A DNA stretch of 64,000 bases from assembly GCA_037974665.1 (NCBI GenBank), contig CM075780.1:56089594-56153593 (forward strand), in the 5' to 3' direction. The stretch comes from Ehretia macrophylla. Lineage: Eukaryota; Streptophyta; Magnoliopsida; Boraginales; Ehretiaceae. The stretch's first letter is position 1. Each line of letters begins with the position of its first letter. The notes below the pieces were generated by a model. That model ran no database searches. It was not told the DNA's origin and was given only the letters and a program-made list of their open reading frames with translations. A program made the position numbers and the translations under genes. Of the stretch, positions 13,911-27,800 are shown in pieces.

Positions 13911-14290
13911 GGACAGTTTTGTGCCATCAGAAATTTTAGCCCGTTTTATGGATAGATGATTTTATAAAAATATGGAAAATTCAGGAAATGTAGAAAAATC
14001 ATAGAGGGACATTTCTTCTGTTGGCCATGTCATGAGGAAAAATCGTTTTCATACTCGAAAATACACAAGACAATAGGTATTAGAAATTTTGCTGCCACTG
14101 GACAGATTTGTACAAACTCAAAATTTTAGCCCCTTTTTATGGCTGGATGATTTTATAAAACTCTGGAAAATTCAGGAAAGGTATAAAACTCATATAGGAA
14201 TATTTCTTCATTTGGCCATATCATGAGGAAAAATCGTTTCCAAGCTCAAAAACACTTAAGATAGTCGGTTTTGTGAATTTGGCTGCCACT
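13911..14290 (+). repeat. 190-bp tandem duplication inside the D left LTR
   Basis: Two head-to-tail copies of about 190 bp. The marker GGACAG occurs at 13911, 14100 and 14291, and ATTTTAGCCC, GGATGATTTTATAAAA, GGAAAATTCAGGAAA and ATGAGGAAAAATCGTTT recur at the same offset. No coding capacity is seen. Confidence 0.85.
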
Positions 14291-16094
14291 GGACAGGCTA
14301 CTGCCCTCGAAGTGTTTTGCATGTTAAAAATAGTAAACGAACTCAGAATTAGATGAAATTTTCACAGTAGCTATATTAAGCAGTTAGGAACAAACTTTGT
14401 GTTTTCTAGATCGTCAAATTCTATCGTTAAAATGCTCTGAATTTTCCATTCCCGAAATGACGCAAGAACAGCTTGCAATCTAGACAGAAAAAACATAGTT
14501 GCACGAAATAGGTTATAACTCAGTCGTTTTAGATCGGAATTGAGCTTTTCTTGATTCTAGAATTATCTACACTCAAAGAGATTTAATTCTATACCTAAAT
14601 TGAATAATTTAGAGTTCGGTAAGGTCAAGAACTAAATAGGTAAAATTGAGCTATTGCAGTGAAATAAACATTGATTTAAACTAATAAGTTTAGTTCTAAT
14701 GTAAATTGCTATGGATTTAATGACTAAGTACTTGTATTATTAATGTGTAGTGTTATTATATGATCTCTACATGTGTTAGAATGTTGTGGAGACATTTATT
14801 TGAATTATATTACTCGATTACTTGTTGAATTACCTGATATGCTATGATCGTATTACTTGAACTTGAATTTGAATTGGTGTCCAAAAGGGGTTGCAACCAC
14901 CTAGTCTTGGCATAGTAATGTGCATACTATGCCAGACATCTTAGGGGTGTCGGTAATCTTATGTCTACCATGGTCCATATTCCCCTCTCGCTTAGGACCA
15001 TTACCACTCTCGGAGAGCTTTCTCTCGCTTGGGACCAGTACCACCGTCGAAGATGTTGGGTCGTAGTTCGAGTATTATCTAGAATACTCTATTTGAGTGA
15101 GATAAGGAATGAGATGTTGAACATCTCAATTGCTATTTGCTTGAATCGGACTCGCTTGTAAAGAGTAAGTTATTCCTTACTACGTATGTGATATAAGACT
15201 TGAATATGTATACTTGAAATGTTTTTGACTGCAGATCTTGCTTGCATTGCATCCACGGATTTTCAAAGGGTTTATGAAAAGGAAAGAAAAACGTATTCGA
15301 AAACCCTTCCCAGATTCCCCCATCGCTGAGCTTAGTGTTGTTATAAGCTCACCTTCTTTGTTTTCCCCTTTCAGGCAATGAGGAAGAGTTTGTACATTAC
15401 GATGAGGATAATCCTCGTCATCCTGGACAGGAAGTGCCCGACATATGATAGGCAATATTCCCGAGTGCATTGTTGACTTATGTGACTTGACAAATATAAT
15501 GTATATATTATTTTGTGTAAATGGGTAGCTTAAGTATTAAGAACTTGTATAAGTGAACTAACTAGTCATTGGTGGTAAGTTGTTGAATAGAAGTTTAATG
15601 ACTTAGTTAGCCATTATACAGGTGACACACGTGGCCCATTTTGGTTTTGGGCACCTGGCTACGTGACGGCTGATAGAAAGCAGCATGGATGTTTATAAAT
15701 CTCCTCGTAATGAAAGTATTGGATGCATATTTCTTTTAATATTCATTAGTGCAATTGTTTATATTCTGTTGATTATGAATGAACTGTATTGGAGTTTGAG
15801 ATGGTAAAGTTGAAGAGAAGTATTCGGAGTTGAGATTTATGGCTTTTCTATTTGTAGGTTGAAGAAAACAAAAACTGTTACGTCCGTATTACAACCGTTA
15901 TGCTGCCCAATTTTTGAGAAAATTGCTATTAGCCCAAATATTTGACTAAGTACAGATCGGTAATTGAATCAACTAAGTCATAACAAGATTTAGTTCATCG
16001 GCTAAGGTAAATGAAATTGGGAAATTTGGAATTGGGTATCTAGGTTATAATTATCTAAAAGTTTTGAAATATTGAATTATGATCATAGTGCTCG

Positions 16095-19000
16095 TGTGAT
16101 AACCCGAACCCAGCATGCATTTAATGGCATTTAACTGTATTTAATTAAATGTTTAATTAGTTAAATCATCCATTTTGCACTATTTTGATATTTCTTTTAG
16201 AAGCATTCAATAATTTTTTTATATTGATTAATTAAAAGATTATTACCTATTTTTATTATTTATAGAAATTGGATTTATTTTCTTGTATTTAATTAAGTGT
16301 CATCTTAAATGTTAGTATTTAATTGCATTTGATTACGTGTTTATATTAACTTGTTCATTCGTATCTTATCATTAATTTCATAATTCTTTAAAATATTCTA
16401 GAAATATTTAAATTAATTATTCTTAAAGAAATATTGATTATTTTGATTCTTTTGATTATTTTAATAATTCATATTATTTTCTTGCATTTAATTACTCGGT
16501 GTTCAATTAAATGAGAAAAATGGCTTGGAGTCCGGAGTGGATTTTAAACTATTCTACTTTTCAAAAATTATAGTTTTATATTATTGCTCATCATTTGATT
16601 AGCGAACGTTTATTGACCGTTCGATCGTACCATTTCGAAAATGAAAGTTAGAAAAATATTTCTCGATTTTCGTGAATAGCGTTTCTAGTTTAATTTAGCT
16701 AGTTTTAGTTGATTTTCATTAAAATTGCATTGTTTAAACTTGAGCTAGACTAAATACTAATTAAATGAGCTTGTTTGACCATATTTTCACTTAATTTTGA
16801 CTTTACTAAAAGACCATTTTGCCCTTTAGTTGATTTATCACCTTTTAAATAAAAAAAACAAGGCAAAATTCTCATCAAAACAAATTGCCAAATTCCCTCC
16901 ATGTTCCTTGGTTGGCCGAAACTTCAAGGAGCCAAAATGGAGATTTTGATTTCATTTTTCTTGCACAATCATGCGTGGAATTACTCGGGGGTCGTGGCTC
17001 AGGTCCTTGCGGGTTTTTCTCATCAATCTCAGTGAGGGCTTTTACGTTTTTGTGCATTTTTATTTGAATTTGATTTTTGATTTAATTTTTCAGATTTGAT
17101 ATTTATTGCGTTATAATGCCTATTATTGCTTGAAATAACTTCCTTAGGGTTCGTAGAGCATTGCTTGTTAGTTATTTAGCGATTTTTACGGCTAGAAACG
17201 CAAATTTGAAATTGGGGAAGCATAATGAATAGTGATTTTAGATAGTAAAACCCTAGAATTTTGTATTTTGATCCGAATTGCGATTTCTTGATTTGGATAG
17301 GTGCCATTAGTGATAGAAAGATAAAATGTGCAATAAAAATGGGCCGGCCTTTGTTAAAATTAGAAATTAGACAAAGAAATGTAAAGGGGCCGTTTGACAA
17401 AGAGTTGACCGTGCTCGAATTGAGTTTGGGGTTTTACTATTGAGGGCATGGAAGCACTTTTGGCGCTGTTGTGGCGTTGATTGACTGACCGGTTAACATA
17501 ACTGTTGTTCAAACGCAGTAGGTGGACTTTCGGGCTTCGGTTAGGAAAGTGAAGTTTCGTGATATAGAAACATGCCTTGTAGTACCTAAGTGAATGTAGT
17601 AAAATCAGTTTCCCAATCCTATAGCTCGTTTGCTCGTAATTGCCTTTGGAAGTTAGAGATTGGATAGTGATATTTGTCATTTTCGTGTTTGAACTGCTAT
17701 TACTTGTTTGATTGATGTTCTTGTTGAAGTTAATGATAATCATGCTTGAAAAGTTAATTGATCGCAATTATTGATTGTAAATGCTTGATATCTCGTTTAT
17801 TACCACTAATCTGCACTTTCGTGCTATCACTCGTTTATTGCTTGTATCTCGTATTGCATTGCATAGTATCAGACGCATGAGTGATGGGCCTCTTCGGGTA
17901 GTCTCGGGCTACCAAGGTTGGTTTGCTCTAGCTCCGTGTCCTATTCCCATTCTCGCTAGGGGTGTCGCCTTAGGAGATTTGGGTCGTAGATATGTCGGTA
18001 TATATCCGGAGTACACCCAGTGGATGTTATAAGGTGGTTGCGCGCTTATTGTCATCGTTGTCAACATCAAGCTTGAGATTGATGTATTGCTCGTGAGATG
18101 GTACATTGCTCGTATGAGTGAACTGTGACCTTCAAAGTGTGGTATAGCTTTGACTGGTTGTGTTAATGCTTCTTTAATTGTTTATTGTATTGTCGTTTAT
18201 ATTGAATGATTTCTTATTGATTATATTGCTTGACTGTACCTATTTGCATTGCACGATCTTCTTTCTCTCCACCTCGATATCTGTTTCACCCTCACTGAGT
18301 ATACGTGTTGTGTATACTCACTCTTCACCATCACATTTCAGGAAATACTGTGACGCCTGAACTTTTTGCCTTGCATTAACTTACTGTTGCATCCCTTGTT
18401 TGCGTATTTCCTTTTGTGTTTTACTAACTGTCTTCTTTAGCTACTATTCACTCCATTTTCAAACTGCATTCTATTAGTGAATTAGCATTTTTATTAAATC
18501 ATATTAATTGATAGAGAAGTGGGAAAAATGTGCAATTGAGCTAGAGGCGATAGGAGAGCTCGTTTAGAAAATGATTTTAGTAGTTAAATGAATAGTGTTA
18601 CGTAACAACATTAGAGATTTAATTAGCTAGCCTATGTTTTACATCTTAGACTCGTTTTTAAGTCTATAACGCGCATTTAGTGACCCTTTTAAATACCCAA
18701 ACTTGACCCCACTCAACTATGCACCTTATATTATACACATTAGCTCATAACTTAGCAAAAAAAAAAAAAAATAGAGCAGAATCACTGTAGCAGGGCCGAG
18801 AGCTTCAAGGAGATGGAGAAAGGTGATTTTTGCTCTTCAACTCTCCAATTCAAGCCAAGCCAAGCCTAGAACAAGTAGTTTAGGGTCTGTACAAGTTTCC
18901 TAGGTGCTCCTACGCACATTGGTGAGGGATTTCATGGCTTATTTTCGCATTTTAAAATAGTTGTCAATTTCTTGATTTGTTGAAAATGTGATCAAATATT

Positions 19001-21284
19001 ATTGTATTGATTATCTATGCTATTATACCTTGTATATGAGTGCTAAAGAACATATTTGAGCCATTGTTTTGCATTTTAAACGGTTAGAATCGTTAGTTTG
19101 ATTTATGGAGTGAATAGTGATATTTTTCTAGGGTTTTGTGTAATTGCACGTATTAGCTTGATTCAACATTCCTAATAGATACTTTAGGTGCTAATGAAGA
19201 TAGTCTAATAGTCCCGTACACTTGAATTGCTCTAAAATCGCATAAAACGTGAAATAGTCGACTTTAACAAAGGGATTTCGAGGTTAATGCTAATCCGGGT
19301 GGATTCGGGCTTCACTTTTAGTATTCTTAGGCTACCTAGGTGCTATAGAAGCTTTGCTAACCCTTGTTTGAAGCCCGGATGAGGTAGGTGTAGTGTAAAG
19401 CTATAAGAGAGAATTTGGGGCTTTCGGGGTTATTGCGGGTGTTTGAATGTATTAGAGGGTTGAAAGGGTTCCTTGAGGGTTAGTTAGAAGGTTGGTAGAG
19501 TTTCCCTTTGAATTGGAATCATTAACTTTGGTTTGGAAGAGAAATAGCTTGAATAACAAAGGGGTTTAGGTGCAATTTCGGTTGTCTCGCGCTTCTAAGA
19601 CCTTAGCATGACTTCTGGAATGTTTAAAAGTGGTTTCAAGTTGGTTTGGAACTTTTGATGTAATTTTAATTATATATTGTATATGCCTCTTTGTAAAACT
19701 TATTATTTGCTTGTAGAAACTGCTTCTATTCTAACTGCTTTGAGGTCAACCTACTTTGTTGATCCTCCTACGTGTTATTGCTTAACTTATTGATATTAAC
19801 TTGTCATTGTAAAGTGCATTGCATAGTGGTTGCGCAACCATAGTGTCATGGGCGGATGTGTTGAATATCGGCTGGGCGGCAGAGGGCTTGCCAGTGGATA
19901 TTCAAACTCCATGCTCTATTCCCTCACTCGCCTGGTCTGGAGATTGCCACGGGGTGTTGGGTCGTAGGATTATCGGGGTACATCTGGAGTACACCCACTG
20001 GAGTGTTTGGGATTATGCCGGCTTATCGTTATAGTGATCGTGATCGTGGTTCGTGGATCGTATTCGTGGATTGAAGATTTGGTGTTGGGGTTAAGTGAAA
20101 TGTATCCTTTTTAATGTGTGGTTATTTAAGCTATTGTTGCTTCTTAAATTGTTTAATTACTATTGTTGATTAACTGTTTTAATTGTTGCATTGCACGCCC
20201 CGGGAGACTTTATCCCTCACTGGGCAACAGTGGTTGCTCATACCTCGATATATGTTTCAGGATGTGTTGAGGGTGATCCCCAGCTAGTTGAGGTGATAGT
20301 AGAAGAGGAAGAAGTTCATACTGATCCTTTACCGTAGTTGATGTGCCTAATAGCTTGAGGTGGTTTATGTTCTTGCTGCTATGTGGAAGACTCAATTGTT
20401 TATCTTATGTTCTATTTTGTAGCCTAAGGGTTATGTATATGCTAGTTGTAAAAAGTTGAAGGATAGTTGGTTGTGGTGTAGATTTGGAAGCCTATGTCTT
20501 GTAATAACTTATGTATCTGCTTTAATTACCTTGCATGGTTGGAAGTGAATGTTCTAACTCTAGCCACTAGCATGCTTGTGTGTTTTGGGACTATTGTATG
20601 TTTCAAGGCTCAGATGGCTTTGAACCTTTGTTGTTTAGTTATAAAAAGCATGTCTTATCTTGTTGAGGTTTTATTTGAGTGTTTACAGGTTTTTAGAATG
20701 TCCACGGTACAGGGGAGACTCTGTCCATGTGTCGGGTCCAGACTTAACCTTTAGCTTAGGGTTGGGTAGGGGCGTTACAAATACCATGTTAGCTGAAAAA
20801 TTCGTGGTTATGTGATAGATCGTGCTTGAAAAGTTGCCTTGCGTGCTATGTGGCTTGAGTTGTCAAAGATGCAAAGATGTATGTTTCATGTATTGTATGT
20901 ATTTAGTGTTAAAAGTTATGTAATTAACTTAACTAGGTCTATTAGAATGGTATGATAGTCTATTTTATGCAATAAGTTAGTATAGTTTAATTGCCAAGCA
21001 TGAATGTACTTGTCAAAGATGAGAAGAGATAGGTTAGCTTTTAAACTGGAAATGTATACTTACTTGTGTTCGATTGTTGAGAACCAAGGCTCAGATGGCC
21101 TTGAGGTGTTTGAATGGTTGGACACGGTACTAGTCCACTTATATGCTGTCGAAGGTTTGCATTTTGCCTAGAAACAGGGGAGACTCCGTCTGTTTTCCCT
21201 AAATTTTATGCCCAGGTTTGGAATTGGGTTGCGAATAGATTGATTAATAGAACTCCCGGTCTCGAGAGGGATCGGGGTGTTACA
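16095..21284 (+). repeat. Element E 5' LTR, interrupted by solo LTR F
   Basis: Aligns to 32800-35524 throughout except for the F insertion. The segment 16885-17067 can be read as a 60-codon frame in both LTRs, but the surrounding LTR is non-coding. The shared LTR module with TTTGGGTCGTAGA is at 17978-17990, followed by CGGAGTACACCCAGTGG. Confidence 0.87.
18349..20779 (+). mobile_element. Solo LTR F
   Basis: A 2,431-bp sequence starting TGTGACGCCTGAAC and ending GGGGCGTTACA. It is flanked by a perfect 5-bp duplication AATAC (18344-18348 and 20780-20784). The empty site exists in the same window: the right LTR of E reads GAAATACCATGTTAGCTGG near 35020. No internal genes, primer-binding site or second LTR are present, so it is a solo LTR left by LTR-LTR recombination. 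It carries the shared TTGGGTCGTAG module at 19957-19967 and CGGGGTACATCTGGAGTACACC after it. Confidence 0.93.
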
Positions 21285-21286
21285 GG

Positions 21287-21298
21287 TGGTATCAGAGC
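21287..21298 (+). other. Element E primer-binding site
   Basis: TGGTATCAGAGC, complementary to the 3' end of initiator tRNA-Met, lies two bases after the left LTR end (TTACA at 21280-21284). It is the usual site for plant chromoviruses and copia elements. Confidence 0.9.
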
Positions 21299-22348
21299 TT
21301 GTTTAGCTCATAAGCCAGGATAGGGTCCTCGGTTAGGTGGGTAGTGATCCTTGAATGTGTGCTTGTTAAGTGTGTCTTGAAAGTGTATGCTTGTATGCGA
21401 TATTGTGTATCTTGACTTGAATGTATGCACCTATGTGATATAGTTATGTGTTATATGTTAAATGTTTCTCAAGTAAAGTGAAGTGACTACTCGTGTATCG
21501 AATTGGCATCGTGAATCGAATCGACCTCGTGAATTGTTATTTACTTGAAGTATTGCTTGTAATGTGTGTATTGGAATGTCTTGAATTGGTTGTACCGTGA
21601 TTTGAATTGATTATGTTGTGCTTGACTTGATTGTCGTGCTTGAGTGACTTTGTTGAAGAAATTGTTTTATAAACATGCTTGCATAATAGATTAAGGCATA
21701 TATGCATAAATGTGATATATTGGCATTCATACATGTCCTATTGAAATGGTAAGAAAGACTTCTTCTTTTCCCTGAAGAGAGGTGATTGGTAGCAGGCCTC
21801 CAAGTTATATGGATTGACGGGAATGAGCAGTATTTGACTAGCCTTTATTTGGGAGTTGGTGTTTGCTTTTGGAGCTCGGTTATTGACAAATCTCTAAAGG
21901 TCCTCCTATGTGCTTAACAATTGTGAAAGAGTAGCTTTCTTTTGGGGTTCTATTTGGTTGTTCTCTGGAGCATTCTTTGGTTTTCTTATTGGGTATTCTT
22001 TGGAACTTCTGTTGGCACTTATTGGAAGTCTTACACTTGGAATTTTGTTCAGACTTATTATCTCATATTGCTTACGGTATGCTGTGGAAGACTTTGGGCT
22101 TTCTTGATGGTAAGTTGTATAAAGTTTGCACTCCGCAAATGGTGAAGAGGCCTCGGAGTTTGGTTTTGTATAGTGTGCACCAGCTTGGTATTTTTCCTTA
22201 GGTTTTTCGTCTAGCTGGGAAACTATATTTGTTATTCAACTTGATTGTCTTATTGGGCACATTACATTTTCTTTGCTATTTTCGTTGACATTCTTCTCAG
22301 CATTTGATAGCGGTACTCGGGATCTAATTGGTTATCCTATAAGGTTAT

Positions 22349-24805
22349 TGTCACGCCCCAACTCGACCCCACCTACGATCAGTCAGGATGCAACGGAATT
22401 TTAGCAGTATAACGACAGCAAATAGGATACCGAGGCTCTAAACCAACCTCCTTAGAACATCATACATCAACTCCATAACCATACAATAAACAACTCCTCA
22501 ATGAAATAACAACATATAACATAACCATATTATACAATAATCATTCTTTGTTATACGCCTCCGTTCCAACATAATACATGAACTTTAATATACATTACAA
22601 AATATATTGATACCAACCTAGCAACCTAAACATAGACAAAAGAAAGACTACTAAGATAGCATCAACTAATTCATTATCTTTTCAATATCTTTTACATTAT
22701 GAACTACAAAGCATATAAAAGTCTACTAAGTTAATATACAAGATAGTAAAAACAATACAACATCAAGGATAAGACTCCGGAACATAAGACTCATCCACGT
22801 AAGGCACATTTTCCTCTTCAGGAGGCACGTACCCGTAGTCTTGCGAAAGTACACCTGTAAGCATGCAATAATAGAGAGTGAGCTTATATAAAATAAGCTC
22901 AGTAAGGATCCGATAGATCTCTAACAGTATTCACTATACTCCTTGAAAATAATCCTTTGAGCAAGTAAACACACAATAACATCAATAATACTATCATCAC
23001 ATAATCTATAATGACCATTCAATAAAGGATACACTAGTTGGTGTAGCTCCAAATGCCATCACGATCATAATAGCCTTCTTGTGACTCTCATAAACTCACG
23101 CACCTGAGGTACCTCAATAACCTCTCCCTCCATGACACCTCCGTCATGCGAGCTGGAGGTAGTCTCTGGTAGTCATGCCGTTATCAACCCGACAACTCGA
23201 TGCTTCCCGATATGTGGCACACACATACCAAAGACTCAACAATAATAATAAACATCAATCATTCACAGGAGGACAGTCTAGCAGAACTGCCTATCTCCCA
23301 GTTCATCATTCATCAATCAATAATCATCAATAATCATATTATCATCATAATAACATCAATAATCAATTTAACAACAAATAACTAAGTTAGATGACAAAGT
23401 AGGCCATCCAACCGAACATGCATTAAACACACAATCAAACCCTTGTTTACCCATCATCAACTCACAGTTCAATCACTCAAACCACACCCAATCAACTAAA
23501 GGCATAATTCAACATTTTAAAGAAAGACAAGCTAAACTTCAAATATTCATAACCTACATTCTACTAGTCCAAACAACTCTAAATCAGTTTCAAACACTCA
23601 CCCATTCAATCAACTACATTCTCCCCCTAAACCAACCAAAACACATCCAAATCATGCCCATTAACCCTAAAACCCTAGTGTGTCATGGCTGAAATTTCTG
23701 GATTTTAGCACCGATCTCTCAATCAAAAATTCGGCATTACAACGGCGCTACCACGTAATTAACAAATTTTTAGAAATCGATGGCAATCGATTCTAACCAA
23801 TACAACTCAAGATAATCAACATTTAGCAAATTAATCAACTTTAAATACCCAAAAATAAATAATTATGCTACAACGGTTCAAATCTCATAAGATTTCATAT
23901 AAATGATCCCTAGCATGCATGGAGCAATAATCTAACATCAAATTAACATTTTTACGGTTCAATAATCAATTCTACGCAAAAACATAAAAGATGAGTTTTG
24001 AGATCTATAATTTTTCTCTCACCTTTGATGCGATATAAGCCTAGAAATGTGTGCAATGCATGCCCAACAAGCGGAATCCAACTCGGCATGAAGTTCTACG
24101 AACAAAAACTAGGTTTTTCTTTGAAAATTTACTTTGAAAACTTGTTGAAAACTCTTGGTTTTTCTTCTATAGCCTCTCGGCCATGTGTATGAAATTGAGG
24201 GTATTTTTGTGCTTTGTGTGTGTGTGTTGGTGATATATGCATAAAGGTCAACATTTAAAAAAGTCAAAGTTAGTTTAAATTAGTCTTTTAATTGTATTTT
24301 TAGTCTTTTAATTCATTTATTGAGTATTTCTTGCTCAACTTTTAAATTAACACTTAAAATATCTCAAATAATTTATTTCTAGTTGACAAGAAGTTTTACA
24401 ATCAAACAATTTCACCCGAGTCGGCTTAAAACTCGATTTTTGCAAAAGTCGGTGTAAAAACCCTAATAAATTCCTTAACCGATTTGAAATCCGTTTTCAA
24501 CAAACACATGTCTATTAAAGTCTGAGGACTAGGTCTAGAAGGGTTAAAAAGACCAGTTTCAAAATTTTAGCGGACGTGTTTTGAAAATACTATTCACTAA
24601 AAATCGACGATAAACTTTCTGACTCCGTTTTTTATGAAAATTTCATAAATGCACATTTAGCATGTTCTAGGAGTATTAATATCAAAACTATCACATTCTA
24701 AGTCATATAGCACATAGACAGGTCAATTCACGCAAAACGAGAATAAACACGCAAAACAAGAATAAACACGCAAAACGAGATATGATAGAAAAGTGGGGTT
24801 TCACA
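22349..24805 (-). repeat. Element G 3' LTR
   Basis: 2,457 bp. On the plus strand it begins TGTCACGCCCCAACTCGACC and ends GTGGGGTTTCACA. It is nearly collinear with 29795-32226. It contains runs of CATCAATAATCAT-like A/T repeats near 23230-23390. Confidence 0.92.
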
Positions 24806-27800
24806 TTCTCCCCCTTTAAAGAAATTTTGTCCTCGAAATTCTCACTAGATGTACTGAACAGATCTGGGTACTGCTGCTGCATCGGATCTCGTCTCTCCCA
24901 AGTCGCTTCCTCAATACCGTGATGCTTCCACAACACCTTAACTATCGGAATCTTCTTCGACCTCAACTCTCGTTCCATCTGATCAAGAATACGAATCGGA
25001 CGCTCATCATAAATCAGATTCTCACGAAGCTGTAACGGCTCTGGCTCAAGAATATGAGAAGGATCCAAATTATATTTTCGCAAATTAGACACGTGAAATA
25101 CATCGTGGACATTAGAGAAGTTCTCCGGTAAAGCCAACCGATATGCTAACTTACCAACCCTGCCGGTAATCTCAAATGGCCCAACAAATCTCGGACTCAG
25201 CTTTCCACCTTTACTATAACGAGCAAACCCCTTACGAGGAGACAATCTCAAGAAAACCCGATCTCCGACTGCAAACTCCAAGTCCCGACGACACTTATCA
25301 GCATAACTCTTGAATCTACTCTGCGCCGTAAGCATTCTCTGTCTGATCAACTGAACATTCTCAATCTTCTCAAGAAGCTCTGGCATGATAGTCGGATCAA
25401 TAGTCTTCATCTCCCCTACCTCGTCCCAATATAAAGGTGAACGACACTTACGATCTTAAAGAGGTGCGAAAGGTGCCATCCCAATAGTAGCTTGATAACT
25501 ATTGTTATAGGCAAACTCAGAAAGTGGTAGATGTTTCTCCCAGTTCTTCCCGAAGTCCAGAACACAAGCCCTAAGCATATCTTCCAGAATCTGAATAGTC
25601 CGCTCAGACTGACCGTCGGTTTGTGGATGATACGCGGTAATGAAGTTCAACTGAGTACCCAAGGTCTCCTGAAGTTTCTCCCACAAACGAAAAGTAAATC
25701 GAGGATCTCGATCTGAGACAATACTGGATGGAATCCCGTGAAGTCTAACAATCTGATCCAAATAAAGACCCGTCAACTTTGTAACCTCATCTCCCATCCT
25801 CATCGAAATAAAATGAGCTGTCTTTGTCAAATGATCCACGACGACCCAAACTGCAACATTACCCCTCGGTGTTCTAAGCAAACCAGTGACGAAATCCATC
25901 GTAATATGCTCCCATTTCCACTCTGGTTTGCCAACGGCTGAAGTAACCCTGCAGATCATTGATGCTCGGCTTTCACTCGCTGACAAGTCAAACATCTAGA
26001 TACAAACTGAGCAACCTCCCTCTTCATGTTATTCCACCAGTAATGTTGCTTCAAATCCCGATACATCTTGGTTCTATCAGGATGAATAGTGTACTTAGAA
26101 TTATGAGCTTCTTCCAGAATACCTCGCCTCAAGCCCGGTTCATCGGGAACACAAACCCTGTTCTGAAACCGAAGAATATCGTCCTCTTGCAGTTTAAAGT
26201 CAGACTGATCATCTGTGATATGATCCTTAATCTTCTGAAGTTTAACATCCAGTTGCTGAACTTCTCTGATCTGAGACAGCAATAAAGGTTGAATACGAAG
26301 ATGTGAACACATCACCCCAACTTGTGTCAACTCCGGTCTCCAATAAGTGAATTCCTCAAGAATCTCCCATTTCTTGATAGCCAAACAAGCAACACCCGCC
26401 TTCCGACTGAGAGCATCTGCTACAACATTTGCCTTTCCAGGCAGATAATTGATAGAACATAATCTCCAAGAAGCTCCATCCACTTCCGCTGGCGCATATT
26501 CAACTCCTTCTGTGAGAATAAATACTTAAGACTCTTATGATCAGTGAAAATCTCGAACTTACTACCCCACAAATAATGACGCCACTTCTTCAGTGCGAAG
26601 ACAACTACTGCCAATTCAAGATCATGAGTCGGATAATTCATCTCATAAGGCTTCAACTTCTTGGAAGCATAGGCAATAACTCGGCTATTCTGCATAAGAA
26701 CACATCCCAAGCCTTCCTTGGATACATCGCTGTAAATAACCATATTATCGATCCCCTCTGGTAAAGCAAGTACTGGAGCAGTAGTCAACCTCTTTTTCAA
26801 CTCCTGAAACCCACTCTCACATATCTCATCCCAAGCAAAGATAGTCAGTTTCTGAGTCAACTTAGAAAGTGGCCCTGCAATCTTAGAGAAGTCCTTGACA
26901 AACCTACGGTAATAACCTGCCAAGCCAAGAAAGCTTCGAACCTCCGAAACATTCTCCGGATGTTTCCAAGACATCACCACTTCAATCTTAGTGGGATCTA
27001 CAGATATACTGCTCTGTGTGATAACAGGGCCAAGAAAAGATATGCGAGGCAGCCAAAAGTCACATTTGCTGAACTTGGCAAACAACTGATGCTCCGGCAG
27101 CTTCTGTAAGACAAGCCATAGATATTGCTCGTGCTCCTATTCAGATTTAGAATAGACCAAGATATCATCAATAAAGATTACCACAAACTGGTCTAAATAC
27201 GGCTGAAAACCCCAATGCATAAGATCCATGAATGCTGCCGGTGTATTAGTTAATCCAAATGGCATAACAACAAACTCATAATGCCCGTACCGAGTCCTGA
27301 AGGCAGACTTCGGAACATCTTCCGTACGAATCCGAAGTTGATAATACCTCTGCCTCAAGTCAAACTTAGAGTAGACTTTGGCTCTCTGAAGTTGATCAAA
27401 CAACTCGTCAATCAGTGGCAAAGGATACTTATTATTGATGGTCACCTGATTCAAACTACGGTAATCAATACACAATCTCAATGTACCATCCTTCTTCTTC
27501 ACAAATAAAACAGGAGTTCCCCAAGGTAAAGAACTTTGCTGAATAAATCCCTTCTCCAACAACTCCTGCAACTAAGTTTTCAACTCCTTCAACTCAGCTG
27601 GTGCCATCCGGTACGCTGATTTAGAAATAGGTTGAGTACCGGGAATAAGATTGATCACAAACTCTACATCTCTCTCTGGCGGTAACCCTGGCAACTCCTC
27701 GGGAAATACATTGGGATATTCCCGAATAATAGGGACTTCTTTCAGCTGTAGCTTATCAGATGACTTGTTGATCAAATAAGCTAGATAACCCGAACACCCT

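Noticed and set aside
16885-17067. 60-codon frame conserved in both E LTRs (also 33590-33772)
   Set aside because: Conservation follows from the two LTRs being copies of each other; it lies in non-coding LTR and an antisense frame is equally open.
21287-21298. Possible tRNA gene at TGGTATCAGAGC
   Set aside because: Only the 12-base primer-binding site is present, directly after an LTR; no cloverleaf can be formed.
21910-22201. Overlapping hydrophobic frames in the E interior that look like membrane proteins
   Set aside because: T-rich low-complexity DNA gives such frames in all three phases; no start context or family match.
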